NCBI RefSeq assembly: GCF_963676685.1
Contig: NC_092350.1
Location: 66,085,674 to 66,149,673, forward strand
Length of the DNA: 64,000 nucleotides
Source of the DNA: Mytilus edulis
Lineage: Eukaryota > Mollusca > Bivalvia > Mytilida > Mytilidae
Reading direction: 5' to 3'
Below are positions 1 to 11,900 of this stretch, piece after piece; within the stretch, counting starts at the first letter, position 1; each line of letters starts with the position of its first letter. Under the pieces are notes generated by a model. The model was not told the DNA's origin. It did not search any database and worked only from the letters and a program-made list of their open reading frames with translations. The translations under genes were made by a program, and so were the position numbers.

Positions 1-1108
1 TTACAGTATTTATCAACAGATGGACTGTTTACTGAAAAAGCAAAATGTACGAAAACGTCACCATGCGACGTCATCAAAACGTCATCTTTTTAAAATTAGC
101 AAATACAATATATTATAAGTATCCATTTCGTAAAATATGAAGAGTAAACATGGACTTATATCCAATTGTTCAAAATATATGAAGAAATTAAACAAAAGCT
201 CGGTTATTAGACTTTTGACGATGTGAATTTAAGCATGGATGCAATTTGTGTATTCCTCATTACAGAATCATGGATAGTTTGGAGGTTGATTCAAACCCAT
301 TTTTTTATGACTCAATATGGATTCAAAATTAAATTGGTGTACCTATACAATAAAGAAGGACAGGGCTACACAATAAATACAGTATGGACATTTTTTTCTT
401 GATCATAAAAAAACGTAGGTGAAAAAACTGTCAAAATAGGTGCAATTTGGGTACCGTCACGTTACATACAAACTGTAAAAATCGTTCTTTAAAAATAAAC
501 TGTGAAACTTGTATTACATGTTTAGTTCTTAACATACATGTATGTAGGATTACATTTAATATCTAAACACATAAAACGTAAACATAATTATCTTGATTTT
601 AAACACTGTTAACATGGTTAAGTGTTTTAGAATTTAAATGTTCATGACTAAAACAATACTTCCTAATCTAAATACGAACCTTAAAACAATCATAAACACT
701 AATGCAACCTAAATATGTTGAGAAATGAGACATGCTTAAACATCAATAAAAAAGTGTATTTAAAAAAGATGTGTTTAGGATTGTGTTTAGGATCTAAACA
801 CCATTTGATAACTAATTATAGTGTTGATAATCGTCTGGTGATATTGATTAGGAGATAAACCATACAAGTTAAAAAGATTTTAAAAAATATTCATTTTGTG
901 GTTATACTTTCAAAAAGTGCCCCAAAACATCGTGATTGGTTATAAACTTCCTAAACAATTGAAATTCAACCAATGGTGTGACGTTAACGTTATTTTCACA
1001 AAGCTCGGTAAAAGTTAATGAGTAGTCGATTTACAATTTAGTAAAAAAAAAATGTGCTAACAATATGGTAACAAATTAAAAAAAGACATGTAATTTCTTT
1101 GTTCTTTC
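1..1108. other. Downstream flank of PLA2, no gene seen
   Basis: AT-rich sequence. It contains a cluster of TGTTTAG/CTAAACA words (about 530-805) including the inverted pair GTGTTTAG...CTAAACAC at 771-800. A dispersed repeat (about 890-1010) recurs inverted at 39395-39510. No coding exon is supported. Confidence 0.5.
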
Positions 1109-1233
1109 TTAGCACCTTTCTGCTACATTTACATTATAGTTGTCATCGTTATACTCCTCAATGTGGTCATGGAGACAATCTATATATAGCTTGTCACACA
1201 TACAAACATCCCAATCACAGGAACCAACCTCGT
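1109..1233 (-). CDS. PLA2 terminal coding exon
   Basis: The acceptor TTTATTTCAG is followed by 125 nt ending in TAA (1111-1109). The exon carries the Cys-rich helix CDWDVCMCDKLYIDC with the second catalytic Asp. An Asp/Asn/Glu-rich tail and a final Cys two positions from the C-terminus follow. I found no AATAAA in the next 200 bases downstream, so the polyadenylation site is unresolved. Confidence 0.9.
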
Positions 1234-4200
1234 CTGAAATAAAAAATAAAAAGCAAAGCTAGAGAAGAAAAAAAACCGCCCAGTGATCACAAATTTTCAA
1301 CGATTTCAAGTGGAATTTATATGCTTAAAAAGTAATCAATTTAAAACTGTAATAAGATCACTGAATATTTTATTTATCGATACATGTACTTACATTGATT
1401 ACTAATTTAGAATATGTATTGCTTTACAGTTATGGACATAAGTGGACCTACACCGTGACTGGGTAGTTTAAGTAGCTCAACTACTTTATCACAAGCCTAG
1501 ATAAGGATTGTTAGTTTTCAAAGGTCGGTGATTTTCTCAGGGCACTCCGACTTCCTCCACCAATAAAAACTGACAGCCATTATTACCGGAAGTGGCGGTA
1601 AACACCAACAATCAATCAACCAGTATGTCGATTTAACATTGTACCGATTATTTGTGATATTTGTTACTGGGCGGTAAGCAGTAAAAAATCAATCATTCAA
1701 GCAAGCAACACATGATGCATGGTTTTTATTTGTTTTGATTTCAGAGCAAATGCGACGGCAATTTTATTATGTGTTTACATACACAAATACTCAGTAATAC
1801 ACAAATACTCAGTAAACAAGAAATTAATGAATAGATAAGAAACGATTCTATCATGCCATGCTCTATATATGAATAAGGAGATGTGGTATGAGTGTCAATG
1901 AGACGAACGAACAGCAAGCTATTAAGGGCCCCAAAATCACTAGTGAAAATCACTTCAAACAGTCTTATCTATATAAAAAAAAACGAGAAACACTTATGAA
2001 CCACACCAACAAACGACAACCACTGAACAACAGGCTCCTGAATTAGGACAGGTGCATACAAATGCAGCGGGTTTAAACGTTTTAACAGGCGCTTACCTTC
2101 ACCTTTACCTGAAACAGTAGTGTAACATCACAACATGCTCATTTTAACGTGGGTAGGCATTATATTTGTTAATATCTTTATACCGAGCGTATAGTGATGT
2201 ATAAATTGTTGACAAATCTAATGTCTTCGCATGTTAAAATAAGAATAGAGTATGGCATGATAGAATTATTTCGATTCTAATAGGACATATAACAACTTTC
2301 TACTTCGAAGCGGGCCTATAAAACACGCTCGGAAGGCAACCATTTTGATGGTCAAAACTTTCTATAGAATATCAACCGTTTTACGATAAAAAAAAAATGA
2401 CCAGATACAGTACTCTGCCATAAGTATTCGTAAAACAACAATGGCGGTCACGTCACGGAAGGGTAAACAAGATTTTGACCGTCATCTCCATGTCACAATC
2501 GGGATTGCAGTGAATCTATCTATAGATGGTCATGTGGAAAAACATGTGGTTGTCATGTGACACGTGCGTGATGACGTCAGAGGCGTCTGTACATACGTTG
2601 CAGCTAACCTAAACAAAATGGGTCGCAAGGGAAAAGAACTGACATCTGATTAAAAACACACCATTGACCTTATACGTTAGTGACTTGAATATTCAACGCA
2701 GTTTTTCTTCAGAATTCTCTATAATTATCATTAAAAATAGAACATGTAATTCATCACATTGATTATACCTGTACATTCCACTATGTTGTCAGAAATAATG
2801 TAATCATAGCCATTATTTTTAGGATGCCACCAGCATTTTCCTTCAGCTACAACATTACCATAGCAATTATCATGTACTTGACAACAACTGTAAGTAAAAA
2901 AACACAGTACTTTAACAGATAAGTTATATTTAGATCTTCAGTTCACATAATTTAGAAAAACCAAAAAAATAAACTTAGTTTGAACTGGGTTAGTCGACTA
3001 ATATATGTCTCAACTTTCATATGTATACATATAGCATGTATGTAAGTCACTCCAGTGAAGAACACGCACATCAAACACATTCGAGTACTGGATGTGTATA
3101 CTGTCTTGGCAAATAGAAATGTATATTTTAAATGGATGGGGATCTAAATGGTTTCCCATGTTTATAGCAATTCATTATAATTGGCTGGGACAAGCAATCA
3201 ATGTTGCAGTAGAAAAGAACAGTGACAGTTATCTAAATTAAGAATATATATGGTTTACGAGTGAAAATTTGAACAAAAATTATTGTACAGATATTTAAAC
3301 AACCTGTGAGATATGCCACCCATAACAAAAGTGTATGGTGCACTGGAAAGGTCTTACCATGGCAGTAAGATATATAGTTATGATATAATGGGCGTGTGCC
3401 AGATATCAAAATAGCTATGTCATAGGGTAACAAAGTTATATTTCGTACCCAAAATGAAGGGGGAGAGGGGGGGGGGGGGCTGCTGATCAATTGTTTAGAT
3501 ACAACTTGTCTTCAAAAATTAATACAGTACAACAAAAAAATGGAGGGGGAGGGGGAAGTCAAAGATTAAAAAATTAAACATTTTTTTCTGTTTACTTAAA
3601 ATTTCAAATTAACTTAAGGTACATCCATCCCTCGGTTCATTTTCCTCTAAGCATATTATTGAGGGAAAGAAAGGCAACTAATCTATACCCAATAACCCTT
3701 TTAGTTATGATTTTTTATACACCGATTTAAAATTACAGCAAATGGAACTAAAACTGTAGGAGATGTAGGTTATACGTCAATAAGACAGCAATCAAACGAC
3801 AAAAACAAACTAATGACAACTAGAGGGCAACATATGGTATAGTTTCAAAAAAAGATAGGTGTCTACAAAATATGTCAATTAATTTATATAAAAATTGTCA
3901 ATAAATTAAACAGAAACGATAAAAATAAACAGCTGCGCCATGAGCGCATGATACGCCCGTCGCCTGTTCAAGGAATAAAATTCAATAACTTCTCAATGTC
4001 ATATCAGAAATTAAAAAAAAACAAAAAGGGAACTTACTGCAATAGATATAAACAATTCACCAAAGTTTCATGAGAACTGCTGAAAGCACTTTTGAATTAT
4101 TGTCCGAAAACTGGAAAATCCCCCCTTTTTTAATGAATGAAAGTCCAAAAACTGGAAAATCCCGCCTTTTTTAATGAATGAAACCCCATAACTCGGAAAA

Positions 4201-7200
4201 GTTACATCTAAAATTTATAAAAATATAAAGGGAGCTTACATGTGTACGTCAATAGATATAAACTATTTACCAAAGTTTCATGAGACCAGCTGAAAGCATT
4301 TTTGAGTTATTGTCCGAAAACTGGAAATCACCCCGTTTTATTGAATACAATCCCGTAACTCAGAAAAGTAATATCTAAAATTCATAAAAACAAAACAAAA
4401 AAGAGGTCATGACAATAGATATAAACAATTCACCAAAATTTCTTGCAAATTGGTGAAAGCATTTTGAGTTATTGTCCGAAAACTGGAAAATCCCCTTTTT
4501 TTTAATGAAACATGTAATCTAAAATTTATAAAAAATGAAAGGGAACTCACGTCAATAGATATAAACAATTGACTAAAGTTTATGCAAATTGGTTAAAGCA
4601 TTTTTGAGTTAATGTCCGACATGTTGACGACGGACGGACAGACGAACAGACGGACAGACGGACGGACGGACAGACGGACGGACGTACACTGAACGGTATA
4701 CCCTAATACGTCCATTAACGGGCGTATAAAAACCAATCTACCATTAAATTGTAATTCTCCAAATAATGTAACAATTTAGGAAAAAGTCAAATATAAAAAA
4801 AGTTAATCATTTAATACGTACCAACCTTTAACTACATGAAAGCGTATATCCACCTCATTGCCCTACAAGGAACTTTCCTAGGAGCCATGGATTGCGATAT
4901 TTTGTCCGCATATTTCCAGAATGTTCACGTAAATTGATGACGTCATGTGTTAAAACAGTTATTAGCCAATCAAATCGGTATATATAATTTGATCTGAACG
5001 GCTCGGAATGACCCTTTAATCCGAACTCCTACGTCGTTCGGATTAATTAAGGTCATCCGAGCCATGCAGATTAAATGATATATACCGACTTGATTGGACA
5101 ATAACTATAACTTATTATTTCGTATTCAGATTTGTTGTGGATGCGTACTTAGAAATCCCGCATAGCATTATTTTACCGCTTGATAAGAAAACTCCAGACC
5201 CGGTGACCATACTTTTAAAACACGTGGTATTCCAGAGCTGGAGATTTAAACCCCAGTGTTGAAGATGAATATGACATTATACAAACAATGTGTAACATAT
5301 TTGGATATCTTGAATGCGCAGGTTTTATTTTAAATTTGTTATTGTTCTACTAACCTGTCAATATTGTCAATTGGTGTACCTTCACCATATAATCCACAAA
5401 AACAGCCATAGTCAAGAAGGTTAGTTGATATATCCAATCCAAAAATGTCCATCATCTGGTACGAAAAATTCCACCAAGCCTTCTTAGTGATAGTACCCCG
5501 TCTTTCTGAAATAAAGTAATATATTGACACAATGTTTAAACATGCAATTCAATTCGCCGTTTCGAAATCATAAGAGCTTTGGACATTTTTTGTGTTCTTA
5601 AATCATCACGCGATTTGTTGAATTTAATTTTATTTTTTAACGGAGTTAGTAGCAAATTATAATTGAAAATTGAATTATCATTGATTAAACAGTTTTGGTC
5701 AACAATTTTGGACAATTAAAACAAAGTCTTGTTTGATTTTATACTGCAGCTTGGGCGCTTCCTGTTTTTTAGTCTACCAAATATAGTAACAAAAAAATAT
5801 TTCGTTTCACGTCACTTGTCTACACCATTTTTGGTTCGTTTAGGGATGATAAATAAGTTTTATATTCTTGTTAACATTTTCATCGCTATAAGTCTTAGTT
5901 ATTTTTTGGATGCAGGATAAACTATTTTCTGTCAATGTCAGAAAATATTATCATCTTAGTATTCGGTACGAAACTATAAAAGAGTTCGGTAAGCCTCGCC
6001 TTTCCCAAGCTTTTAATCCTAAAACAAAAGTTGATTATTTTCTGACTTTGACCTAAATTATCTTGAGACAAACACTTTGCAACTGCTGATGAAACAAATC
6101 AGCCAATGCTCCTTAAATTTCAATATGCCGTTACCATGGTTACTGATGGCAAAATGGTGGTCCACTTTGATATTGACGTTTTTTGTTTTTGCTGTTCAGG
6201 AGTTATGGTCGTTGATCGATCGAAAAATAGTCAAAAAATGGGGCAGGTCAAAAAGCCTGATAGCGCCTTTCAAATTACAGAAAACCCAGCTTGCTGTTTA
6301 TTTGACAGCTCATTCCTTGTTTTAATAAAATTGAGAATGGAAATGGGGAATGTTTCAAAGAGACAACAACCCGACCATATAAAAAACAACAGCAGAAGGT
6401 CACTAACAGGTCTTCAATGTAGCGAGACATTCCCGCACCCGGAGGCGTCCTTCAGCTGGCCCCTAAACAAATATATACTAGTTCAGTGATAATGAACGCC
6501 ATACTAATTTCCGAATTGTTCACAAGAAACTAAAATTAAAAAAACTACAAGACTAACACAGGCCAGAGGCTCCTGACTTGGGAAAGGCGCAAAAAATGCG
6601 GCGGGGTTAAACATGTTTATGAGATATCAACCCTCCCCCTATACCTCTAGCCAATGTAGAAAAGTAAATGCATAACAATACGCACATTTTAAATTCAATT
6701 CAAGAGAAGTCCGAGTCTGATGTCAGAAGATGTAACCAATGAAAATAAACAAAATGACAATAATTCATAAATAACAATAGACTACTAGCAGTTAACTGAC
6801 ATGCCAGCTCCAGACTTCAATTAAACTGATTGAAAGATTATGATTTCATCATATGAATACCAGGCACACTCCTTCCCCGTTAGTGGCTTAGTATTATACC
6901 ATCATAACATATATGAGAAGAACATAACCCGTGTCATGCCAACAACTGTTTTTTTTAATAAATGTGTTTAGTTCTGATGCAAAGACCCTATAAGTGAATC
7001 AATATTAACGCCAAAATAAGCAATCTTTAGTGACGTGACAACAGTATCGTAACTATATCCCTTCTTAATAAGTCTATTTAAAGGTTTTGTTAGTTTCTGA
7101 GGTGAATACGGACATTTTTGTGCTTTATAAAGAATATTTTCATAAAAAATTGGATGTGAAATACCTGAACGTATAAGAAGTCTGCATGTTGAGCTATATT

Positions 7201-8995
7201 TACGAATGATGTCCTTATACCGATGATAAAATTTAATAAATGTTTTGACTAGTTTGTGATATCGAAAACCCTGGTGTAATAATTTTTCAGTAATACATAA
7301 ATTACTCTCGTTAAAATCTAAAACATTGTTACATACACGAGCGCATCGTACCAGTTGAGATATATAAACACCATAAGATGGTGACAATGGAACGTCGCCA
7401 TCAAAAATGGATAATTAACGATAGGAAATGAAAAATCATCTCTTTTATCATAAATTTTAGTATTAAGCTTTCCGTTAGTGATATAGATATCATATATACA
7501 TGTATTCTAACTTTTAATGAGTAAATGCATTCAGTTTTAGTCATAAAATATTAAGTGCAAGAAGCTTACGTGCTGGACTTGCAGTCATATTAATGCACAA
7601 GAAGTCTACCTGCTGGACTTGAAGTCAAAATGAGACACAATAAGTTTACATGCTGGGCTTAAAATCCAAATCATGCAGAAAAAAGCTTACCTGCTAGACT
7701 TGAAGTCACAGTCGTGCACAAAATGCTTACCTGCTAGACATGAAGTCACAAATGGCATAATAAACGTACATACTGAACATGAAGTCACAATCATGCACAT
7801 AAAGTGTACCTGCTGGCCCTGAAGTCACAATCATGTACAAAATGCTTACCTGCTGAACTTGGAGTCACAATCATGTACAAGAAGCTTACCTGCTGGACCT
7901 GAAGTCAAAATCAAGCACAACAAACTTACCTGCTGGACCTTAAAAGGTTAAGTCACAATCATGCACAAGAAGCTTATATACTGAACTTGAAGTCACAATT
8001 ATGCACAATAAGCTTACCTGCTGGACTTATAGTCACAATGATGCACAATGAGCTTACCTGCTGGACTTGAAGTCACAACTATACACAATAAGCTTACCTG
8101 TTGAACTTGAAGTCACAGTCATGCACAAGAAGCTTACTTGATGGACTCGAAGTCACATTGATGCAAAAGAAACTTATTTGCTGGACTTGAAGTCACAATT
8201 ATGCAAAATAAGCTTACCTGCTGGGCATGAAGTCACAATTATCCCCAATGTGCTTACCTGCTGGACTTGAAGTCACGATTATGCACAAGAAGCTTACCTG
8301 CTGGACCTGAAGTCACAATCATGCACAAGAATCTTTACTGCTGGACTTAAGTTCTCAATCATGCACAAGAAGCCAACTTGCTGGACTTGAAGTCACAACC
8401 ATGCACAATAATCTTACCTGCTGGAATTTGAAGTCACAATTATGAACAATGAGCTTACCGGCTGGACTTGAAGTCACAATTAGACACAATAAGCTTACCT
8501 CTGAATTTGAAGTCACAATTATGCACACAATGAGCTTACCTACAGGACTTGAAGTCACAATCATGCACAGTACACATGCAGCAACATACTAGAATACAAA
8601 GTATTACAAAATTGCAAATTATTCATAAGAACATAAAGTATACACAGATTGAAATGCAGTGTTACAAATGTACGTCCTGAACGAAATGTTACTATTCAAA
8701 TAATTTACTATTTATGTTTAGTACAAAATGCGAGAGAAAATACACGACAAAGGACCGAATTAGAAAGGATTCAAGTCTCGCTACCCTCCCTTACAGGAAT
8801 CTATGTTGCGCATTGAAACTAATTATGAAATTACCGCGGTTATTGAATTAAAGAAGCGGCAAAGGAAATGCCACATAAACTGGTTTGATTTACAAAATGC
8901 ATTGGTAATAAAAGGTTTTTTAATTCAATAATGTAAAAAAATAATAAAGTGTTAGGTGTATTTTGTACTTACACGCAGGAGAACCATGTTTCAGA
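1109..8995 (-). CDS. Secreted phospholipase A2 gene (5 coding exons)
   Basis: Secretory phospholipase A2 hydrolyses the sn-2 ester of phospholipids outside the cell or in secretory compartments, using a His/Asp pair and Ca2+. Coding parts 8987-8973, 8588-8540, 5505-5355, 2887-2769 and 1233-1109 join with matching phases (0, 1, 2, 1) to 459 nt: 152 residues and TAA. Residues 1-21 form a hydrophobic signal peptide, followed by ERR, a possible propeptide cut site. Residues 54-64 (YGCFCGLYGEG) are the Ca2+ loop. Residues 73-81 (CCQVHDNCY) carry catalytic His77 and Ca2+-binding Asp78. Asp125 in CMCDK matches the second catalytic Asp. Twelve cysteines remain after the signal peptide, enough for six disulfides. 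The spacing from loop Tyr54 to His77 (23) equals that of pancreatic enzymes. Unusual: Tyr replaces the loop glycine usually called Gly32, and the C-terminal tail is acidic. Role (digestive or immune) cannot be read from the sequence. I see no disabling change. Confidence 0.9.
1234..2768. other. PLA2 intron 4
   Basis: It holds a decayed SINE tail (about 1436-1620, with TCCTCCACCAATAAAAACTG and a TCAATCAATCAA end). It also holds a fragment of the common mussel repeat with GATGTGGT...AATGAGAC (about 1876-2065). A perfect CRE-like palindrome TGACGTCA lies at 2572-2579. No further exon was recognised. Confidence 0.5.
2769..2887 (-). CDS. PLA2 catalytic exon
   Basis: This 119-nt exon starts after TTTTACTTACAG and ends at ACAG|GTATAA. 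It encodes the PLA2 His active-site signature CCQVHDNCY. A Trp/Lys-rich stretch (GKCWWHPKNNGYDY), where the family's beta-wing region lies, and a cysteine near the exon end follow. All family-defining residues (His, Asp, four of the conserved Cys) are present. Confidence 0.93.
3951..4727. mobile_element. MITE-like element with internal subrepeats
   Basis: The element starts ATACGCCCGT and ends ACGGGCGTAT, a 10-bp terminal inverted repeat. Inside are four diverged subrepeats of about 130-200 bp (near 4030, 4235, 4400, 4545), each with AATAGATATAAACAATT and TTATTGTCCGAAAACTGG. An (ACGG)n/(ACGGACAG)n microsatellite follows at about 4621-4685. It has no coding capacity. Confidence 0.6.
4958..5105. 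mobile_element. Foldback (long inverted repeat) element
   Basis: Nearly the whole 148 bp is one imperfect palindrome. The left arm runs GTTATTAGCCAATCAAATCG ... GGCTCGGAATGACC. The right arm runs GGTCATCCGAGCC ... CTTGATTGGACAATAAC. The centre lies near 5030. The structure is that of a small foldback MITE. Confidence 0.6.
5355..5505 (-). CDS. PLA2 exon: N-terminal helix and Ca2+ loop
   Basis: This 151-nt exon runs from the acceptor TTTATTTCAG to the donor AG|GTTAGT. It encodes the dibasic propeptide end, a Trp-rich N-terminal helix (AWWNFSYQMMDIFG) and the Ca2+ loop YGCFCGLYGEG followed by TPIDNID. It ends in phase 2, and the split codon gives Ser directly before the CC of the catalytic exon. 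The family usually has Arg or Lys at that place. Confidence 0.9.
5506..8539. other. PLA2 intron 2
   Basis: Besides the RT remnant (6968-7490) and the exon-donor minisatellite (7553 onward), it holds a mussel repeat at about 6332-6660 (ending GGCTCCTGACTTGGGAAAGG and GCGGCGGGGTTAAACATG). Part of that repeat recurs at 46774-46950. Open frames at 6077-6489 fall around this repeat and look non-coding. Confidence 0.5.
6968..7490 (-). pseudogene. Retroelement reverse-transcriptase C-terminal remnant
   Basis: Two overlapping frames on the minus strand encode pieces I recognise from a reverse-transcriptase retroelement common in bivalve genomes. They are DIYITNGKLNTKIYDKRDDF, FPIVNYPF and then, after a one-base frameshift near 7400, DGDVPLSPSYGVYISQLVRC and about 125 more residues to a stop at 6968. 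No catalytic domain of the polymerase lies upstream, so this is a 5'-truncated dead copy inside PLA2 intron 2. The family assignment is from memory of such sequences. Confidence 0.6.
7553..8569 (-). repeat. ~40-bp minisatellite of exon-donor junctions
   Basis: About 25 imperfect units of 40 bp lie head to tail. On the sense (minus) strand each unit reads TGATTGTGACTTCAAGTCCA, then GCAG, then GTAAGCTT and a short spacer. The outermost unit is the real end of the PLA2 signal-peptide exon (8540-8569). By eye, 23 of 25 units keep GT at the donor position, 12 of them as CAG|GTAAG. The units at about 7976 and 8176 have lost it. The unit clearly derives from the exon-intron junction by tandem duplication. 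It is not a CRISPR: units abut without spacers. Confidence 0.92.
8540..8588 (-). CDS. PLA2 signal-peptide exon
   Basis: This 49-nt exon follows the acceptor TTTGTATTCTAG and ends at TAG|GTAAGC. It enters in phase 0 and leaves in phase 1. It encodes the hydrophobic core YVAACVLCMIVTSSPV, and its last G completes a Glu codon with the next exon. Its final ~30 nt and the following ~10 nt of intron are the unit of the adjacent minisatellite (7553-8569), which lies at its donor side. Confidence 0.75.
8973..8995 (-). CDS. PLA2 exon with start codon
   Basis: The minus strand reads a pyrimidine-rich acceptor (TTCTTTTTCAG), then TCTGAAAC, the start codon ATG (8987-8985) and four codons (MVLLR in all), then the donor GTAAGT. 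The exon is 23 nt with 15 coding, and ends in phase 0. The acceptor implies a further 5' untranslated exon upstream (higher coordinates), which I could not locate. The start is chosen because it opens a signal peptide in frame with the next exon. Confidence 0.75.
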
Positions 8996-11900
8996 CTGAA
9001 AAAGAAGAGAAATGAACTTCAACAATTTAGTAATTTGTTTAAACTCGACGCGTATTTCTGTTGCGTCATATTTTTTTTCTTCTTCATTTAATAGAAAATT
9101 TGGTGATGATTGCAGATATTTGATTGTTGAATTTACTCCCGATTTGTATCATGTGTATTGACATATATTGTTAAGATTTTATATTACCCTGTGTTGTCTT
9201 TAAACCATTTGTATTATCGGATTTCTGTCCCTGGAATGTATACTTCACATGTCTCTTTATCCATAACAACAGCACGTAACTTATAAATATTGTTTACTAA
9301 CAAACAAAAAAACACACAAAAAAACACACAAAAAAACACACAAAAAAAGAACACAGTTTATAGCTTTAATGTCTATAGACTTTGAGATTATTATGCACGA
9401 ACATTTTTTGGATAGATTTTGACTTCTAAAACTTATGGTCGCATACTAATACGAAGTTATTAAAGAAATATATATTGTACGGAAATTCATACCTCCGCTA
9501 CCTCCCCCTCCTTACCAATCATATAGATATGTTTCCTTCCTTCCTACCTATTCTAAATTGTCATGACTACCCATACTAATTTTATTGACATTTTTGGGTA
9601 AGCACCGTTTAAAGTCCACACTATTTTTATATGTAGTCTTTATAAAATTGTATACGCCAGAGGGCAGAACACGTATATATAGTATACTTTGTTACCCGTA
9701 GTATAACCATCCCTTTGTCGATAAACTTGTCTCTGGATCCAAGTCCACATTTACCACAAATTTACAGAACACTTTCAAAATCGTTCAATCACATATCATT
9801 ACTTGTTTCATCTGACTATACTGATTACGACCCTTTGCTTCTTTATGTATTTGTTTTTAATCGCAACCATATGCTCTTTCGGTACTCCTAGGAAACTCAC
9901 TACATCAAAATTCTGAACCAAACCATGTAAACCTATCTCGTTTTAAAGGTATTGACCGAGGCCATTGTCCACCCAAGTATCTTCCTAGGATTTCCAATTA
10001 AGTATCGTCCAAAGATCAGGGCCCATATGGATACAACATATGTTCGAAGGTTCAGCTTAGGTATTTTTCATGTCAACCAAACACTCTTTTAGTACTTCTC
10101 GGAAATATCCAACTTCAAAGTTCTGACCAGCTCTAGCTCAATTCAGGTATTGACCAAGGCAATTGTGCACTTAGTATAGTCTTGGAATTCGGGTCCGTCA
10201 GGACACTACATGGATTCAAAGTTGCAACATTTTTTTGTTTATGTCAATCACACATTCTTTAGGTACTCGTCGGAAATTCCTTATGGAGGCTAGATTGAAA
10301 GCCATTGTCATATCTTTTACTCATTTGATCGCCTGGGTCCAAGAATGAACCTTTATGTTTACAACGGAGTACTAGTGTCTTAGTCGACTATATGTTATGG
10401 GTACGGACACAATTGACAAAGAAAACTTTAAATTTACATTATTTAATTTGTAATGTTGCATTTCATATAAATTTTCACAAAATTATCCTCGAAAGATCGA
10501 TCCTCTTTGAAAGAACTTGTACACAGCATAAACAGTTCAAACAACATATATACAAATGTATGTACAATTGTATATGCACATTTTTTAATGTGATGTGTAG
10601 AGAAATAGACATTTAAAATAGTTTTAACGGAAAATATACGGGATATTTGAGGATACCGAATGTATGGAAAGGTATATATCGTCCGTCGCGCACTTTATCT
10701 TTCTTATTCAGGTCAATTTCAAATATATCAATAACACAATTCATCTCAACGTTCACAAATTCAGTATTTATAATATGTAATTTATAATTATATTATCTTA
10801 TTTTTTATTCTTACATTGCTTCTGTAGCTCCTTATTTAATAGACAAAGAGAGAGAGCAGAAAACATAATATTTTGCTTATATCAAATACATAGCGGCCCC
10901 CGAAAAAAAGTTTCTGTTAGAAAAAAAGTGGCTGCTGGTATCATTAGTATTTAAAACAGGATATCAGCTTAAGTAAATCATACATGTCAAATTTAGCTGT
11001 CAAAGGAGGTGCTTTAAAGTTAGCTAGCATTTATATATCTTTTGAACTTTGAGTTTAATACTAATTTTGGATTTTAGATATAAAATTTATCATAAATATT
11101 GGCTGCTGGCTTGATTATTCTAGATTGGCTTCTTAAAATTGGCCGCCGGTTTGCACTCCATGTAAGCACGCTACCATATAATAAGATCGCTGAAAAGGTT
11201 TTATTCCGAAAGACTTCGCGTAATCGATAAAAAAAAAAAAAAAAAAAAAATCGTTGTGCTATATATTGTTGCCAAAATCTGAGAGAACTTTCCAATTTAA
11301 AAGCATTTAGTTCGATGCAGCCATGTTTCGAACTCATGTCATCCCGCAGGAGGAATGAGCAACGAGACAACCAAGGCTGTTCCTGTTTAGTTATAGTGTT
11401 ATAATACAGCTGAAAAAAAAAGATAGGAATACAATTTATTTTCTCCATTTTTTTAAATTAAAATTAATCAAACTCAATAGAATATTCTTTAATAATTTAC
11501 ACCTACCTATTATGTGAGAGGACACTACTTGCTGCAATGGTTTATGGTTACGATCTGAGCGAGTTGGTTATTTTTTAGTTTTTAAATGATTACGTGCATC
11601 TGCGTTCGCTTTATAAAATGTCACACCACTTCTATATATATCAAGGTTATTATGTTTTTAATATATTTTATGAAACGAAAAGAAATAACAGTGCAATCAA
11701 AATACAAATTTCTTATGAAATAAACAGGATATGTGTAGGTGCATCTTCACGTATCACTAAACAAAGGGGTAATATTCATAACTGTTTCTAATTAAGATGA
11801 AAAATGCAATACGTAAAGTCTTATTAAATAGAATTAACAACTGTAAATACACATTAAATCATCATCCATTAAATTTACAGTATATAATTACATGATATTT

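Larger units (their letters stand above)
2888..5354. other. PLA2 intron 3
   Basis: It contains a poly-G tract near 3463-3480, an inverted-repeat-bounded element with tetranucleotide tail (3951-4727) and a foldback element (4958-5105). The rest is AT-rich with no recognised exon. Confidence 0.5.

Noticed and set aside
3233..3490. 85-codon minus-strand frame starting with a run of Pro
   Set aside because: It arises from a G-rich simple repeat inside PLA2 intron 3.
6077..6489. Two overlapping plus-strand frames of 82 and 127 codons
   Set aside because: They fall around a dispersed repeat whose relative lies at 46774, with no start context or domain.
7553..8569. Regular ~40-bp array that could be mistaken for a CRISPR
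   Set aside because: Units are contiguous with no variable spacers, the context is eukaryotic, and the unit derives from the adjacent PLA2 exon.
11074..11448. 124-codon minus-strand frame
   Set aside because: It runs through a poly-A tract (a run of Phe) and a tRNA-like SINE fragment. No domain is seen.
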